Assembly (NCBI RefSeq): GCF_041505935.1
Contig: NZ_CP140110.1
DNA length: 64,000 nt
Strand: one strand, 5' to 3'
Source: Fervidobacterium_A thailandense
Lineage (GTDB): Bacteria > Thermotogota > Thermotogae > Thermotogales > Fervidobacteriaceae
Under the pieces are notes generated by a model. The model was not told the DNA's origin, did not search any database, and was given only the letters and a program-made list of their open reading frames with translations. Shown one piece after another: positions 54,020 through 63,147 of this stretch (position 1 is the first letter of the stretch; each line of letters opens with the position of its first letter). The position numbers and the translations under genes were made by a program.

Positions 54020-56101
54020 TCATTCTAACCTCCTAAATTGCAATCTCCCGAGTTCGTCGATGTTCACCACCTCTACCTTGATCCTGTCCCCAACTTTGAA
54101 GCTCGTTGGCTTCACGTTACCCATCTTGCTCGCATGTAGCAACCCTATTTTTCCGGTCGCAATTTCGACGAATAAACCGTAGTTTTCCACACGAGTCACT
54201 CGACCTTCGAACTGGTCTCCAATTGAGATATCTCGCAGCATATTCTGGATGTACTCCACCGCATCGTTCACTTTATCTGGATTCGTGCCACTGACGGTGA
54301 CCTTTCCCGTTTCATCATCGATGACGATTTCTACGTCGAACATCCTGATGATGTTCTTGATAATGCGTCCACCCGGTCCGATGATTTCACCGGATCTGGT
54401 TGGATCAATATAGAACCAGCGGATGCGCGGCGCGTAAGGTGAAAGCTCCTTGCGTGGTTCGGAAATCGTTTCGTAGAGCTTATCGAGGATGAACATCCGA
54501 GCCTCACGGGCTTGCAAAAGCGCCTCTCTCAACAACTCCTCACTGACGCCGGAAACCTTACAGTCCATCTGGAAAGCGGTGATACCGTCCCTCGTTCCGG
54601 CAACTTTGAAATCCATATCACCCCAGTGGTCCTCCAACCCGATTATGTCGGTTAGAATAACTCCCTTACCCTCTTCGAGGATGAGCCCCATCGCCACACC
54701 GGCAACGTGCTTCTTTATCGGAACTCCGGCATCCATGAGCGCCAAGGACGCCGAACACACGGTTGCCATCGATGAAGAACCGTTCGATTCGAGTATCTCG
54801 GAGACGACACGGATCACGTACGGGAATTCGTCTTCACTTGGCATAACCGCTTTTACAGCACGTTCCGCAAGATGGCCGTGCCCAATCTCCCTCCTACTTG
54901 GACCCCTCAGGGGCTTAACTTCTCCTGTTGAAAACGGTGGGAAGTTGTAGTGTAGCATGAATCGCTTTGTACCTTCCTCTATGAGTGTATCGATGATTTG
55001 CTCCTCGGCTGGTGAGCCGAGGGTTACTATACCAAGGCTCTGAGTTTCTCCACGTGTAAAGAGTGCAGAACCGTGCGTTCTCGGTAACACTCCGACCTCA
55101 CACGTGATGGGCCTAATATCTTTTGGCCCCCTACCGTCGGCCCTCAGGCCACGTTCGATGATGATCTTTCTCATGAGCTTTTTCGCGACTTCGTCATACT
55201 TATCCTTCAACGGGATCTTGTATTTCTCTTGCTCGTCTTCGTCGATGATTCCATTTTCCTGGAAGAACCGTTCAACGAGGCTTTCGTAGTACTCATCGGC
55301 CATTTCCGCGCGTTCTTGCTTTCCGCGCAGGAAAATTCTCTTTTCCAGCTCCGCCATATCTATGTACTCTGCGAACCTTTCAACCAGGCTGACATCGTAA
55401 TCCGGTTCCGGTAGTTTCATCTTCTCGACGTTGAACTCTTTTATAATCTCTTCCTGGAAGGCCACAAGTTCCTTGATTGCCTCGTGCGCTTTCATAAGGG
55501 CTTGGAGCATTTCCTCTTCGGAAACTTCCTTCGCTTCACCTTCGACCATGGTGATGGCATCCTTTGTCCCGGCAACGACGATATCTATCTTGCTCCTCTC
55601 CAACTGCTCGGGTGTTGGGAATATGATGAACTCGCCATCAACGTAACCAACCTGAACACCGGCTACGATGCCATCAAACGGCACTTTGGATATATTCAAC
55701 GCGAGTGATGCTGCCGAAATTCCAAGCACGTCAGCTGGGTTATTCGGGTCAACTGAAAGCACGGTAACAATAACCTGCACTTCATTCCTGAGGTTCTTTG
55801 GAAAGAGTGGTCGTATCGGTCGGTCGATGAGCCTGGAGGAGAGTATTCCACTTTCCGAAGGCTTCCCTTCCCTCTTGATAAATCCACCGGGTATCTTACC
55901 AGCCGCGTAAAACTTCTCCATAAATTCCACAGTCAGCGGGACGAAGTCTATTCCTTCAACAACATTGTCTGAAACGTTGACAGTGGCCAGTACAACCGTA
56001 TCACCCATCCTCGCCCAAATCGCGCCGGCCGATTGTTTTGCAACTTTACCGTGCTGGAAGTAGAACTCCCTTCCAAAAAGTACTTTTCGCCACTCTCGCA
56101 T
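54020..56101 (-). CDS. pnp: Polyribonucleotide nucleotidyltransferase
   Basis: 693 residues. 3'-to-5' phosphorolytic exoribonuclease. First RNase PH domain (GRMGDTVVLATVNVSD-like), central helical domain, second RNase PH domain (GRGPKDIRPITCEVGVLPRTHGSALFTRGETQ), KH domain with GEIIGPGGRIIKNI and C-terminal S1 domain EGRVTRVENYGLFVEIATGKIGLLHASK. Lies 28 bases after rnfA with GGAGG, so it joins the Rnf transcript. Confidence 0.97.
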   Translation of the reverse strand: MREWRKVLFGREFYFQHGKVAKQSAGAIWARMGDTVVLATVNVSDNVVEGIDFVPLTVEFMEKFYAAGKIPGGFIKREGKPSESGILSSRLIDRPIRPLFPKNLRNEVQVIVTVLSVDPNNPADVLGISAASLALNISKVPFDGIVAGVQVGYVDGEFIIFPTPEQLERSKIDIVVAGTKDAITMVEGEAKEVSEEEMLQALMKAHEAIKELVAFQEEIIKEFNVEKMKLPEPDYDVSLVERFAEYIDMAELEKRIFLRGKQERAEMADEYYESLVERFFQENGIIDEDEQEKYKIPLKDKYDEVAKKLMRKIIIERGLRADGRGPKDIRPITCEVGVLPRTHGSALFTRGETQSLGIVTLGSPAEEQIIDTLIEEGTKRFMLHYNFPPFSTGEVKPLRGPSRREIGHGHLAERAVKAVMPSEDEFPYVIRVVSEILESNGSSSMATVCSASLALMDAGVPIKKHVAGVAMGLILEEGKGVILTDIIGLEDHWGDMDFKVAGTRDGITAFQMDCKVSGVSEELLREALLQAREARMFILDKLYETISEPRKELSPYAPRIRWFYIDPTRSGEIIGPGGRIIKNIIRMFDVEIVIDDETGKVTVSGTNPDKVNDAVEYIQNMLRDISIGDQFEGRVTRVENYGLFVEIATGKIGLLHASKMGNVKPTSFKVGDRIKVEVVNIDELGRLQFRRLE

Positions 56102-56129
56102 CGAAACACCTCCTACAATCTATCCCGTT

Positions 56130-56702
56130 CTATTTTATCATACCCTGGAACCCCATGAAAGCTAAGGAGAGTATCGAAGCGGTTATCATCGAGATTGGTA
56201 AGTTCTGGAATGGTTTTGGAACATCGTACAGTTCGAGTCTCTCCCTGATACCGGCAAATATTATGAGCGCCAGTGTGAAACCGAGTCCGGCACCGAGTGC
56301 ATTGAAGATTGCTTCAAAGAGCGTGTACCGAGAGAGACTGTTTACAATCGCAACACCAAGAATTATACAGTTTGTCGTTATCAATGGCAAGTATATTCCC
56401 AACGCTTCGTAAAGTGTGGGATTATTTTTCTTTAAGAACGCTTCGACGAATTGGACAAACGTTGCTATAACGAGTATGAAAACGATCGTTCGGAGGAATT
56501 CCAACCCGAACGCGATGAGGATATTATCCAGTCCCCACGATATTGCCGAAGACATGACCAAGACGAAGATAACGGCGAGTCCCATACCGATCGCCGTGGA
56601 TGTTTTCTTGGAAACACCGAGGAATGGACAGATCCCGAGGAATCGGACGAAGACGTAGTTATTAACAAGCATTGCTGAGAGAAGTATTAAGAAGAGCTTC
56701 AT
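56130..56702 (-). CDS. rnfA: Rnf electron transport complex subunit RnfA
   Basis: 190 residues, six membrane segments. SAMLVNNYVFVRFLGICPFLG and GIYLPLITTNCIILGVAI carry the two conserved cysteines of the RnfA/RnfE iron-sulfur site. Start overlaps the rnfE stop. Membrane part of the ferredoxin:NAD oxidoreductase that pumps Na+ or H+. Confidence 0.95.
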   Translation of the reverse strand: MKLFLILLSAMLVNNYVFVRFLGICPFLGVSKKTSTAIGMGLAVIFVLVMSSAISWGLDNILIAFGLEFLRTIVFILVIATFVQFVEAFLKKNNPTLYEALGIYLPLITTNCIILGVAIVNSLSRYTLFEAIFNALGAGLGFTLALIIFAGIRERLELYDVPKPFQNLPISMITASILSLAFMGFQGMIK

Positions 56703-57343
56703 TTTTGCTCACCCACTTTCTGAGACTGTTGTGCTTTCTTCTTGGCTTTCTCTTCCCTCGAGATACCGATTGCCGCAAAGAGCGCCGCAAAAAGTCCAAG
56801 TGTAAGGTAAGCACCGGGTGGGAGGATCATTGCAAACATGTTGAACGCCTTCCCCCAAACAGGTATATCGAAGATGGTGCCGTTACCGAGCAATTCGCGA
56901 ACACTTCCAAGGAGCGTTAAACTCAGCGTAAAGCCCACACCCATCCCAAGTCCGTCGAGTAAAGAGTCAACGACTCCGTGCTTTGAAGCGTACGCCTCGG
57001 CACGTCCCATGATGATACAGTTGACAACGATCAGTGGAATGAAAAGCCCAAGTGTTTTCCAGAGTGAATAAGTGTACGCGTGCATCACAAGATCGACGAT
57101 CGTAACAAACGTCGCTATGACGGTTATGAAAATAGGTATTCTTATCTTTTCTGGCACAGTTTTCCTGATTGCGGAGATGACGATATTTGACATCACAAGC
57201 ACTGCGGTAGCTGCCAACCCCATTCCAAAACCATTCTTCGCACTCGTCGTGGTAGCCAAAGTCGGACACATTCCGAGCACTTGAACGTACGTGGGATTTT
57301 CTTTGATTATTCCCTTGGTGAACTCACCGAGTTTATTTGCCAT
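56699..57343 (-). CDS. rnfE: Rnf electron transport complex subunit RnfE
   Basis: 214 residues, about six membrane segments. KENPTYVQVLGMCPTLATTTSAKNG and LFIPLIVVNCIIMGRAEAYAS mirror the cysteines of RnfA, with which it forms the pseudo-symmetric core. GTP-like C-terminal extension is Lys/Gln-rich. Four-base gap to rnfG. Confidence 0.95.
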   Translation of the reverse strand: MANKLGEFTKGIIKENPTYVQVLGMCPTLATTTSAKNGFGMGLAATAVLVMSNIVISAIRKTVPEKIRIPIFITVIATFVTIVDLVMHAYTYSLWKTLGLFIPLIVVNCIIMGRAEAYASKHGVVDSLLDGLGMGVGFTLSLTLLGSVRELLGNGTIFDIPVWGKAFNMFAMILPPGAYLTLGLFAALFAAIGISREEKAKKKAQQSQKVGEQK

Positions 57344-57346
57344 GCC

Positions 57347-58036
57347 TTATTCACCTCCCTGACCCTTCAGGTACTCTTTCTTCAGGTACTCGTACATAGC
57401 GTTGATGGAGTTAGCAACTGCTCTCGGTGTTATCGTCGCTCCGGTCATCACGTCGGAAACTTTTATGATCCCCTCGGCTTTTGACTCTTCGGGATCTACA
57501 ACCGTTTTTCCCGCATCTTTATCAACCCTCAGTCCCTTCTCCAATCCGGAGCTTGGAATAGGATAGAACCGGTGCTGAACCTCCGCCTCGGCAATTTTGG
57601 CGCCCAAGCCCGGTGTTTCTTGAGAGTAATCCAGTACTTTGATGGCCCTGAGGCGGAGTTCCCCATCCTTTACGAAAGCCGCCATGGTGAGGACCTTTCC
57701 ACCGTAGCCAACCGCGTATCCGGATAAGACGTAATAGGTCGCGCCTTCGGTTCTGAACTCGTAAACGGGAGATACAACCGTACCAATTCCGTTCGTGTAC
57801 AGTTCCTTTCCAGCGTTCTTCCGCTCGGCTAGCACCGTTTGTTTTATTTCATCGGGAGGAACGAGGTTTTTACCGTTCTCATCGGTGAGCAAGAGCTCCA
57901 TCGAATGTATAACGTTTTCCATCTCCGCTTCAACGATTCGAACCTCGGTGAGCTTATAGACCACCGAAAGTGCAAGTCCTGCTATGAGTGTGTATATCAT
58001 CAGAATGAGACTTGTCTTTAGCATTTCCTTCTTCAT
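57347..58036 (-). CDS. rnfG: Rnf electron transport complex subunit RnfG
   Basis: About 229 residues. N-terminal membrane anchor (TSLILMIYTLIAGLALSVVY), then an FMN-binding domain whose covalent site is VSDVMTGATITPRAVANSI (TGAT threonine). SQETPGLGAKIAE is the conserved family loop. ATG 58036 is chosen for GGGAGG upstream; longer in-frame starts lie inside rnfD. Confidence 0.95.
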   Translation of the reverse strand: MKKEMLKTSLILMIYTLIAGLALSVVYKLTEVRIVEAEMENVIHSMELLLTDENGKNLVPPDEIKQTVLAERKNAGKELYTNGIGTVVSPVYEFRTEGATYYVLSGYAVGYGGKVLTMAAFVKDGELRLRAIKVLDYSQETPGLGAKIAEAEVQHRFYPIPSSGLEKGLRVDKDAGKTVVDPEESKAEGIIKVSDVMTGATITPRAVANSINAMYEYLKKEYLKGQGGE

Positions 58037-59007
58037 GACTTTCGCCTCCCGAAGATCGTGGGCTGCGTGTAACGATCGATGACCGGTACAAACGCGTTCA
58101 TGAGGAGGATCGACAGCGAAACGCCCTCCGGATAACCTCCAAAGTACCTGATCAACATCGTTATCAAACCACAACCAACACCGAATATCGCCTGCCCCTT
58201 AGGTGTCATTGGTGTGGTCACCATATCGGTTGCCATGAAGAGTGCTCCCAGCATCATACCACCGGCAAGTAGGTGGAAGAGTGGTGTTCCGAATCTTTCG
58301 GGATTCACCATGTACATAATCGACGAGAATACAAAAACAGTACCAAGGTACGTTATCGGTATGACGAGTTTGATCCTGCCCCTGAAAACTAAGTACAGGA
58401 AACCGATTATCAACAGCAACGCACTCGTTTCACCGATGCAGCCTCCGATGTTTCCAAATAGCAAATCAATGTAAGTAAACTTCTTCATCGCCGAACTGAA
58501 CCCCTCAAGTTTTAAAACAGCAAGAGGTGTTGCAGTTGTCTGAATATCCACGTAAGTTCCGAAGAACTTTCCCAAAGGTGGGTACCAGGTTGTCATAGCT
58601 GTTGGAAAAGAAACCAACAAGAATACCCTTGCAGCGAGTGCCGGGTTGAATATGTTCTGCCCTAAACCACCGAACGCGTGTTTTACAACAGCGATTGCAA
58701 ATAGTACTCCTATCAACAAAACCCACCAAGGTGTGGCAACACTTACGTTGAGAGCCAGAAGAAGTCCGGTAACCGCTGCACTGCCGTTGGGAACGAAACC
58801 TTTATCTTTTCTCAAAAATCTCATAATGAAGAACTCTAACAACTCAGCACTGATCATTCCTACGATTGATAGGATAAAAGCCTGGAGTCCGAAGAAGTAC
58901 GTTGCCGCAACCACGGCTGGTGAAAGCGCTATCAGAACATCTATCATCACACTCGCTGTCGAGTCCGTTGTGCGAACGTGTGGAGCTGGAGATGTTAGAA
59001 GCTTCAT
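58033..59007 (-). CDS. rnfD: Rnf electron transport complex subunit RnfD
   Basis: 324 residues and about nine membrane segments. N-terminal SPAPHVRTTDSTASVMIDVLI is typical; the covalent FMN threonine lies in DIQTTATPLAVLK; the KHAFGGLGQNIFNPALAARVFLL and GGYPEGVSLSILLMNAFVP stretches are diagnostic. Overlaps rnfC and rnfG. Confidence 0.96.
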   Translation of the reverse strand: MKLLTSPAPHVRTTDSTASVMIDVLIALSPAVVAATYFFGLQAFILSIVGMISAELLEFFIMRFLRKDKGFVPNGSAAVTGLLLALNVSVATPWWVLLIGVLFAIAVVKHAFGGLGQNIFNPALAARVFLLVSFPTAMTTWYPPLGKFFGTYVDIQTTATPLAVLKLEGFSSAMKKFTYIDLLFGNIGGCIGETSALLLIIGFLYLVFRGRIKLVIPITYLGTVFVFSSIMYMVNPERFGTPLFHLLAGGMMLGALFMATDMVTTPMTPKGQAIFGVGCGLITMLIRYFGGYPEGVSLSILLMNAFVPVIDRYTQPTIFGRRKS

Positions 59008-60320
59008 TTCTTACCACCCCTCAGTGACCTGTAAACCTTCTTTGCAAGTTTTATGGATTTGACGTGTTCAACGTTTGCTGGGCATATATAACTGCAAGAA
59101 CCGCACTCGATACAGTCCAGCAGGCCTATTTCCGCTGCCTCGTCGTACTTCTTCTTTCTTGCAAGTAAATCAAGCAAGTAAGGTTGCAAGTTCATCGGGC
59201 AGACGTGCACGCAGTAGGAGCACCTTATACAGTTTGTTGATTTCCTCTTCTGCTCGGGTATCACCGTAATACCGTTGTTTCCCTTCAGTATAGGTGTATC
59301 AAGCGAGCCAATGGGAATACCCGTCATCGGTCCACCCATGAGTACTTTGATCTCCTCGTAACCGTCCGCAAACCCACCACCGAGGTGCTCGATGACCCAA
59401 GAGATAGGGGTACCGATCCTGATCCACCAGTTACCACGGTTCTTTACACCTTCGCCAGTTAGCGTCATTCCGCGTTCAATCAACGGTTTTCTGTCCACCA
59501 CCGCTTCCTTTATCGCCAAGACGGTACCAACGTTCTGAACGAGTACGCCAACATCGGCCGGTAGACCACCGCTTGGCACTTCCCTACCGGTGATGAACTT
59601 TATGAGTTGCTTTTCGGCCCCCATTGGATACCTCGTCGGTAGTGGAACAACTTCCACGGAATTCTTCCACTTTTTGCTGAGCAGTTCTATCGCATCTTGT
59701 TTGTTCGTTTCAATCCCAATGTACACGTTTTTCACGTTCAGTATCTTTCTCACTATTTCAACACCAATTAGTATCTCATCGGCCTTTTCGAGCATCGTTC
59801 GGTGATCGATGGTAAGGTACGGTTCGCACTCCGCACCGTTCAGTATGAGCGTATCGACGGGCTTAGGAGGATTTAGTTTCACGTGTGTTGGAAACATCGC
59901 ACCACCCAGTCCAACAATGCCGGCTAATTTAACCAGCTCGATCAATTCTTCTTTTGTTGCACGATCAAAATCAACTTTAGGTAAGAGTTCCCATTCATCT
60001 TCTCCCGTTCGCTCTATCACGACGGCTTCAACCATCGCACCGTGAACTGAACTGCTCACCTTCGTTACTGCTGTTACCTTACCGGTTACCGGTGAATGAA
60101 CGTAAGCCGATATCGGACCTTGAGGTTCGCCGATCACCTGACCGGTTTTCACTTCCTGCCCCACTTCAACTACCGGTTTTGCCGGCGCGCCGGCGTGCTG
60201 TTGCATGTAGACCACTACCTTATCCGGTAACGGAGCCACCTTGATAGGCTCACTACTTGTCAGTTTTTTCTCCGGAGGATGGACACCTCCCTTGACTCTC
60301 TTAAACGCCAGCAGATTCAC
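59004..60320 (-). CDS. rnfC: Rnf electron transport complex subunit RnfC
   Basis: About 438 residues. Peripheral NADH/FMN-binding subunit. GGVHPPEKKLTSSEPIK at the start; NADH/FMN-binding region KLAGIVGLGGAMFPTHVKL and LILNGAECEPYLTIDHR; two 4Fe-4S motifs, CIRCSYCVHVCPMNLQP (about 361) and CIECGSCSYICPANVEH (about 400). GTG 60320 is chosen for GGGAGG eight bases upstream. Heads the rnfCDGEA cluster. Confidence 0.96.
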   Translation of the reverse strand: MNLLAFKRVKGGVHPPEKKLTSSEPIKVAPLPDKVVVYMQQHAGAPAKPVVEVGQEVKTGQVIGEPQGPISAYVHSPVTGKVTAVTKVSSSVHGAMVEAVVIERTGEDEWELLPKVDFDRATKEELIELVKLAGIVGLGGAMFPTHVKLNPPKPVDTLILNGAECEPYLTIDHRTMLEKADEILIGVEIVRKILNVKNVYIGIETNKQDAIELLSKKWKNSVEVVPLPTRYPMGAEKQLIKFITGREVPSGGLPADVGVLVQNVGTVLAIKEAVVDRKPLIERGMTLTGEGVKNRGNWWIRIGTPISWVIEHLGGGFADGYEEIKVLMGGPMTGIPIGSLDTPILKGNNGITVIPEQKRKSTNCIRCSYCVHVCPMNLQPYLLDLLARKKKYDEAAEIGLLDCIECGSCSYICPANVEHVKSIKLAKKVYRSLRGGKK

Positions 60321-60366
60321 ACACCACACCTCCCAACAACAACGTCCACCACATTGAATTGTGAAA

Positions 60367-61179
60367 TCACGTTTTGGTTACCACATGGTACACAAATCTG
60401 TCACCGTATCGGAAAACAACTATGTTCACCAACCTCTGAAACCTAACACCGTACTTCACAACTTCCGGATCAAGGAAAATAGTTAAGTAACCTTTAGGAT
60501 TGATCTTCATCATTTTAACATGTTCCAGAGGAACGTACTTGTAGTAGCCGTAAAATTTTAGACTTGAAATGTCGTATTTTGTTTTCAAAGATTTTAAAGT
60601 ATCTAAGATAACGTGCCGTTCGACAAAATCTTCCGGCTTTCGCAGAACTGTGTAAATTAGCTCTATCTTCGGATTCGTGTTCACAATCACTCGTTCATTA
60701 ACTATTCTACAACGAGCCTCGCGTGTTTTTAAATTAAAAGATGTATCATTTTTGTGAAAAATTGGATTTTCAACCTCAAGATTCACCTTGAGCACGTTCG
60801 GCTCGAATCCACTCGAACCTTTTTCGTAGAAATTGAGGCCACATTCGAACTTGAAATCGAACTGCTGTATCTCTCTACAGCTAAAACTCTCATCAAAATC
60901 CAGGCTACGGACGGAAAGGTCTGATACGGAAGGTTGAGCAAGCTCACGAACATTTACGTACGACTCTTTGCTCAGGCCAGCTTCGCGGATTTCTGGATGA
61001 AGATCCCCGGAAGAGGAAACTCCCAAACTAAATTCGGACATCGACAGGGAGCTTACGGAAGGTTGGAGACACGGTTGGATGGAGAAAACTCGGGATCCCA
61101 GCGCTAGATCGACACTATTGTATTTCAAAAAGCCAAGTTCCATTCTCAGCGTTTCGATTATTTCTCTTGCGATTCGCAT
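60367..61179 (-). CDS. Protein of unknown function with internal serine-rich repeats
   Basis: 270 residues, no signal peptide or membrane segment. The N-terminal half repeats a serine-rich unit: QPSVSSLSMSEFSLGVSSS (about 39-57) and QPSVSDLSVRSLDFDESFS (about 82-100). The C-terminal half looks folded and beta-rich (KLEVENPIFHK, YYKYVPLEHVKMMKINPKGYLTIFL). Overlaps the upstream unknown gene by 22 bases and sits before rnfC. Not recognised; probably lineage-specific. Confidence 0.7.
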   Translation of the reverse strand: MRIAREIIETLRMELGFLKYNSVDLALGSRVFSIQPCLQPSVSSLSMSEFSLGVSSSGDLHPEIREAGLSKESYVNVRELAQPSVSDLSVRSLDFDESFSCREIQQFDFKFECGLNFYEKGSSGFEPNVLKVNLEVENPIFHKNDTSFNLKTREARCRIVNERVIVNTNPKIELIYTVLRKPEDFVERHVILDTLKSLKTKYDISSLKFYGYYKYVPLEHVKMMKINPKGYLTIFLDPEVVKYGVRFQRLVNIVVFRYGDRFVYHVVTKT

Positions 61180-61646
61180 ACGTACTCCAACGCTCTCTCG
61201 ATCCTATCAAACGGCTCAAGAATGTCGATCTTCGAACTGAGTTCGCGTATCTTTTCTATCACCGTATCATCGAGTTTGAAGTTCTCCGAAACCATAAGTT
61301 TCAAGCTCATGCCCGAAAGATTGATGATAGCTTCCGAGGCTTCCCTTTTCTCGGCCACACCTTGTGGCAAAGCACTCACGTAGACGATGTTCTTATCAAA
61401 AAGCAGATTTGGATCCTGTACCAGGATCACCTCGGGACGGCTCTCACTTTTTTGGATAAGCCCTTTGGCAATGATCTCGACGTGTAGATAGTACTCGAGT
61501 GAGCTACCGTAGATAATTTCCTGCAACCTCGTCGGAGTAACGGGTTCGGAGTACTTAAACTCGACGGGAATCCCAATATCGTTCACAACCAAGAACCCAC
61601 CAAGGTGTTTGTTATCTATCTTCGTAACAGCTAAGTAACCTATCAT
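61158..61646 (-). CDS. Protein of unknown function
   Basis: 162 residues, mixed alpha/beta. N-terminal half GYLAVTKIDNKHLGGFLVVNDIGIPVEFKYSEPVTPTRLQ may be a small beta-barrel; the middle (PEVILVQDPNLLF, NIVYVSALPQGVAEKREAS) is alternately buried. No catalytic motif visible. Four-base overlap with the gene upstream and 22 with the one downstream, so it is translated with them. Confidence 0.75.
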   Translation of the reverse strand: MIGYLAVTKIDNKHLGGFLVVNDIGIPVEFKYSEPVTPTRLQEIIYGSSLEYYLHVEIIAKGLIQKSESRPEVILVQDPNLLFDKNIVYVSALPQGVAEKREASEAIINLSGMSLKLMVSENFKLDDTVIEKIRELSSKIDILEPFDRIERALEYVCESQEK

Positions 61647-61963
61647 ACTCTCACATCCAAAATGTGGGAGCTATTCTGGGAAACGACCTCTTCTTTGGAC
61701 CTTTCTTTACCTTGTCGAGACGAGTACGCAGCTGTGTACCCCTGGCTTCGACCGTCGGTAGCGGTTCTCGTCCTCTTGTCTTGTGAGCGTTCCACGTTTC
61801 TGGGAGCGTTCATCTCCTCTTGTGCACGCTTGGCCACCTGCTGTGCGCTGTGCGCTATCGCCGCCTGCGCCATGTACTGCTGAAGGCTCGATATGTGTGA
61901 AGACTCATGGCTTACACGAAGCACGATCGTCTGATTCTGAATACCACTCACCGGTTCGACCAC
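61643..61963 (-). CDS. Small Gln/Ser-rich protein of unknown function
   Basis: 106 residues. N-terminal TIVLRVSHESSHISSLQQYMAQAAIAHSAQQVAKRAQEEMN forms a long amphipathic helix; the rest is charged and disordered-looking. GTG start with GAGGAG nine bases upstream, seven bases after fliA. Position suggests a flagellar or chemotaxis accessory role, inference only. Confidence 0.7.
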   Translation of the reverse strand: MVEPVSGIQNQTIVLRVSHESSHISSLQQYMAQAAIAHSAQQVAKRAQEEMNAPRNVERSQDKRTRTATDGRSQGYTAAYSSRQGKERSKEEVVSQNSSHILDVRV

Positions 61964-61969
61964 GTTTCA

Positions 61970-62662
61970 TCACTCCTCAAGCATCCTCCTAAGCTTGGAG
62001 AGAACGATGGTTAACAACTGCGAAACCCGAGACTCCGTTACACCCAAGACCGCTGCGATTTCCTTCAGGGATAGTTCGTGCTCAAATCGCAAACTCAGTA
62101 TTATCTTTTCTCGGTCGCTCAATTTATTTATCGACTCTCTAAGTTTTTCGTAAAGTAATTCTTTCTTAACCTTTTCTCTGACATCGTCCTCGCTGCTGAC
62201 TTGAAACTCGAGTACATCACCCGACCTCACGTCAATAAGGTAGCTGTCTAAGCTCAGAAATTGTTTGACTTGCAAGTCCGAATAAAGACTCTTGACCTCA
62301 TCGACGGTTAGGTCTAAAGCATCGGCTAATTCCTCAAACGTTGGAAATTTACCGTTCTCTTCGTGGAACTTTAATATCGCCGCCTCGAGTTTTTTAATCT
62401 CTTGACGTACGGTTTTGGGTAAAAAATCGAGTTTCCTGAGATAATCGAGCATCGCTCCCCTTATCCTCGTGTAGGCATAGGTTTTAAAAGACGCTCCCAT
62501 CTTCGGATTGTATTTTTCCACAGTCTGCAGGAGAGCGATGACTCCCTCCTGTATCAGGTCATCCAATTCGACGTTGTACGGTAACGTGATTTTAAGATCC
62601 CTGGCCAGCTTTACAATCAGTGGCAAGTATTCCTTGACTATGCGTTCCTTATCTACTATCAA
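61970..62662 (-). CDS. fliA: Flagellar RNA polymerase sigma factor FliA (sigma-28)
   Basis: 230 residues. Region 2 VELDDLIQEGVIALLQTVEKYNPKMGASFKTYAYTRIRGAMLDYLR; region 3 PTFEELADALDLTVDEVKSL; region 4 LSDREKIILSLRFEHELSLKEIAAVLGVTESRVSQL. Directs transcription of late flagellar and chemotaxis genes. TTG start overlapping the cheD stop, GGAGG ten bases upstream. Confidence 0.95.
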   Translation of the reverse strand: MIVDKERIVKEYLPLIVKLARDLKITLPYNVELDDLIQEGVIALLQTVEKYNPKMGASFKTYAYTRIRGAMLDYLRKLDFLPKTVRQEIKKLEAAILKFHEENGKFPTFEELADALDLTVDEVKSLYSDLQVKQFLSLDSYLIDVRSGDVLEFQVSSEDDVREKVKKELLYEKLRESINKLSDREKIILSLRFEHELSLKEIAAVLGVTESRVSQLLTIVLSKLRRMLEE

Positions 62663-63147
62663 ATCTCGATGACCTCCACACTGTCTCCGGTCTTGACCTT
62701 TCTAATGAGCAATTTTCCACTTTCTATGTCGTATTCAATACTTCGAGCCTTGTTTCCGCCGGTATCTTCCGCCAAAAGTTTTATACCGTGTCGTTGGAGC
62801 GCCTTTTTCACAGCTTCCACATTTCTTGCACCAATGTCCATCGCAGACTGGAACATGGAGGCTCCTCCCGCAATTTTAGCCTCGAGTTTACCACGTTGGG
62901 CACCAAGTTCTATGAGCTTTTCAACGACAATGTCTATTCCCGTATCCGCGAATTTACCCGGCGTATTCGTCGGCTTTCCACCGCTGTCCGGCAACATCAC
63001 GTGAACCATGCCACCAACCCGAGCTATCGGGTCCCGAATGCAAACCCCCACACAAGAACCAAGGCCGAGGGTAACCAAGATCGCTGGATTTCTCTCCACA
63101 GCGTATTCACCGATGCCAATTATAACCTTCTTCTTCACGGACATCAC
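62659..63147 (-). CDS. cheD: Chemoreceptor glutamine deamidase CheD
   Basis: 162 residues. Catalytic cysteine about 32 in TLGLGSCVGVCIRD and histidine about 49 in GGMVHVMLPDS; AKIAGGASMFQSAMDIGARN is conserved. Deamidates receptor glutamines and stimulates CheC. Overlaps cheC and fliA. Confidence 0.96.
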   Translation of the reverse strand: MMSVKKKVIIGIGEYAVERNPAILVTLGLGSCVGVCIRDPIARVGGMVHVMLPDSGGKPTNTPGKFADTGIDIVVEKLIELGAQRGKLEAKIAGGASMFQSAMDIGARNVEAVKKALQRHGIKLLAEDTGGNKARSIEYDIESGKLLIRKVKTGDSVEVIEI

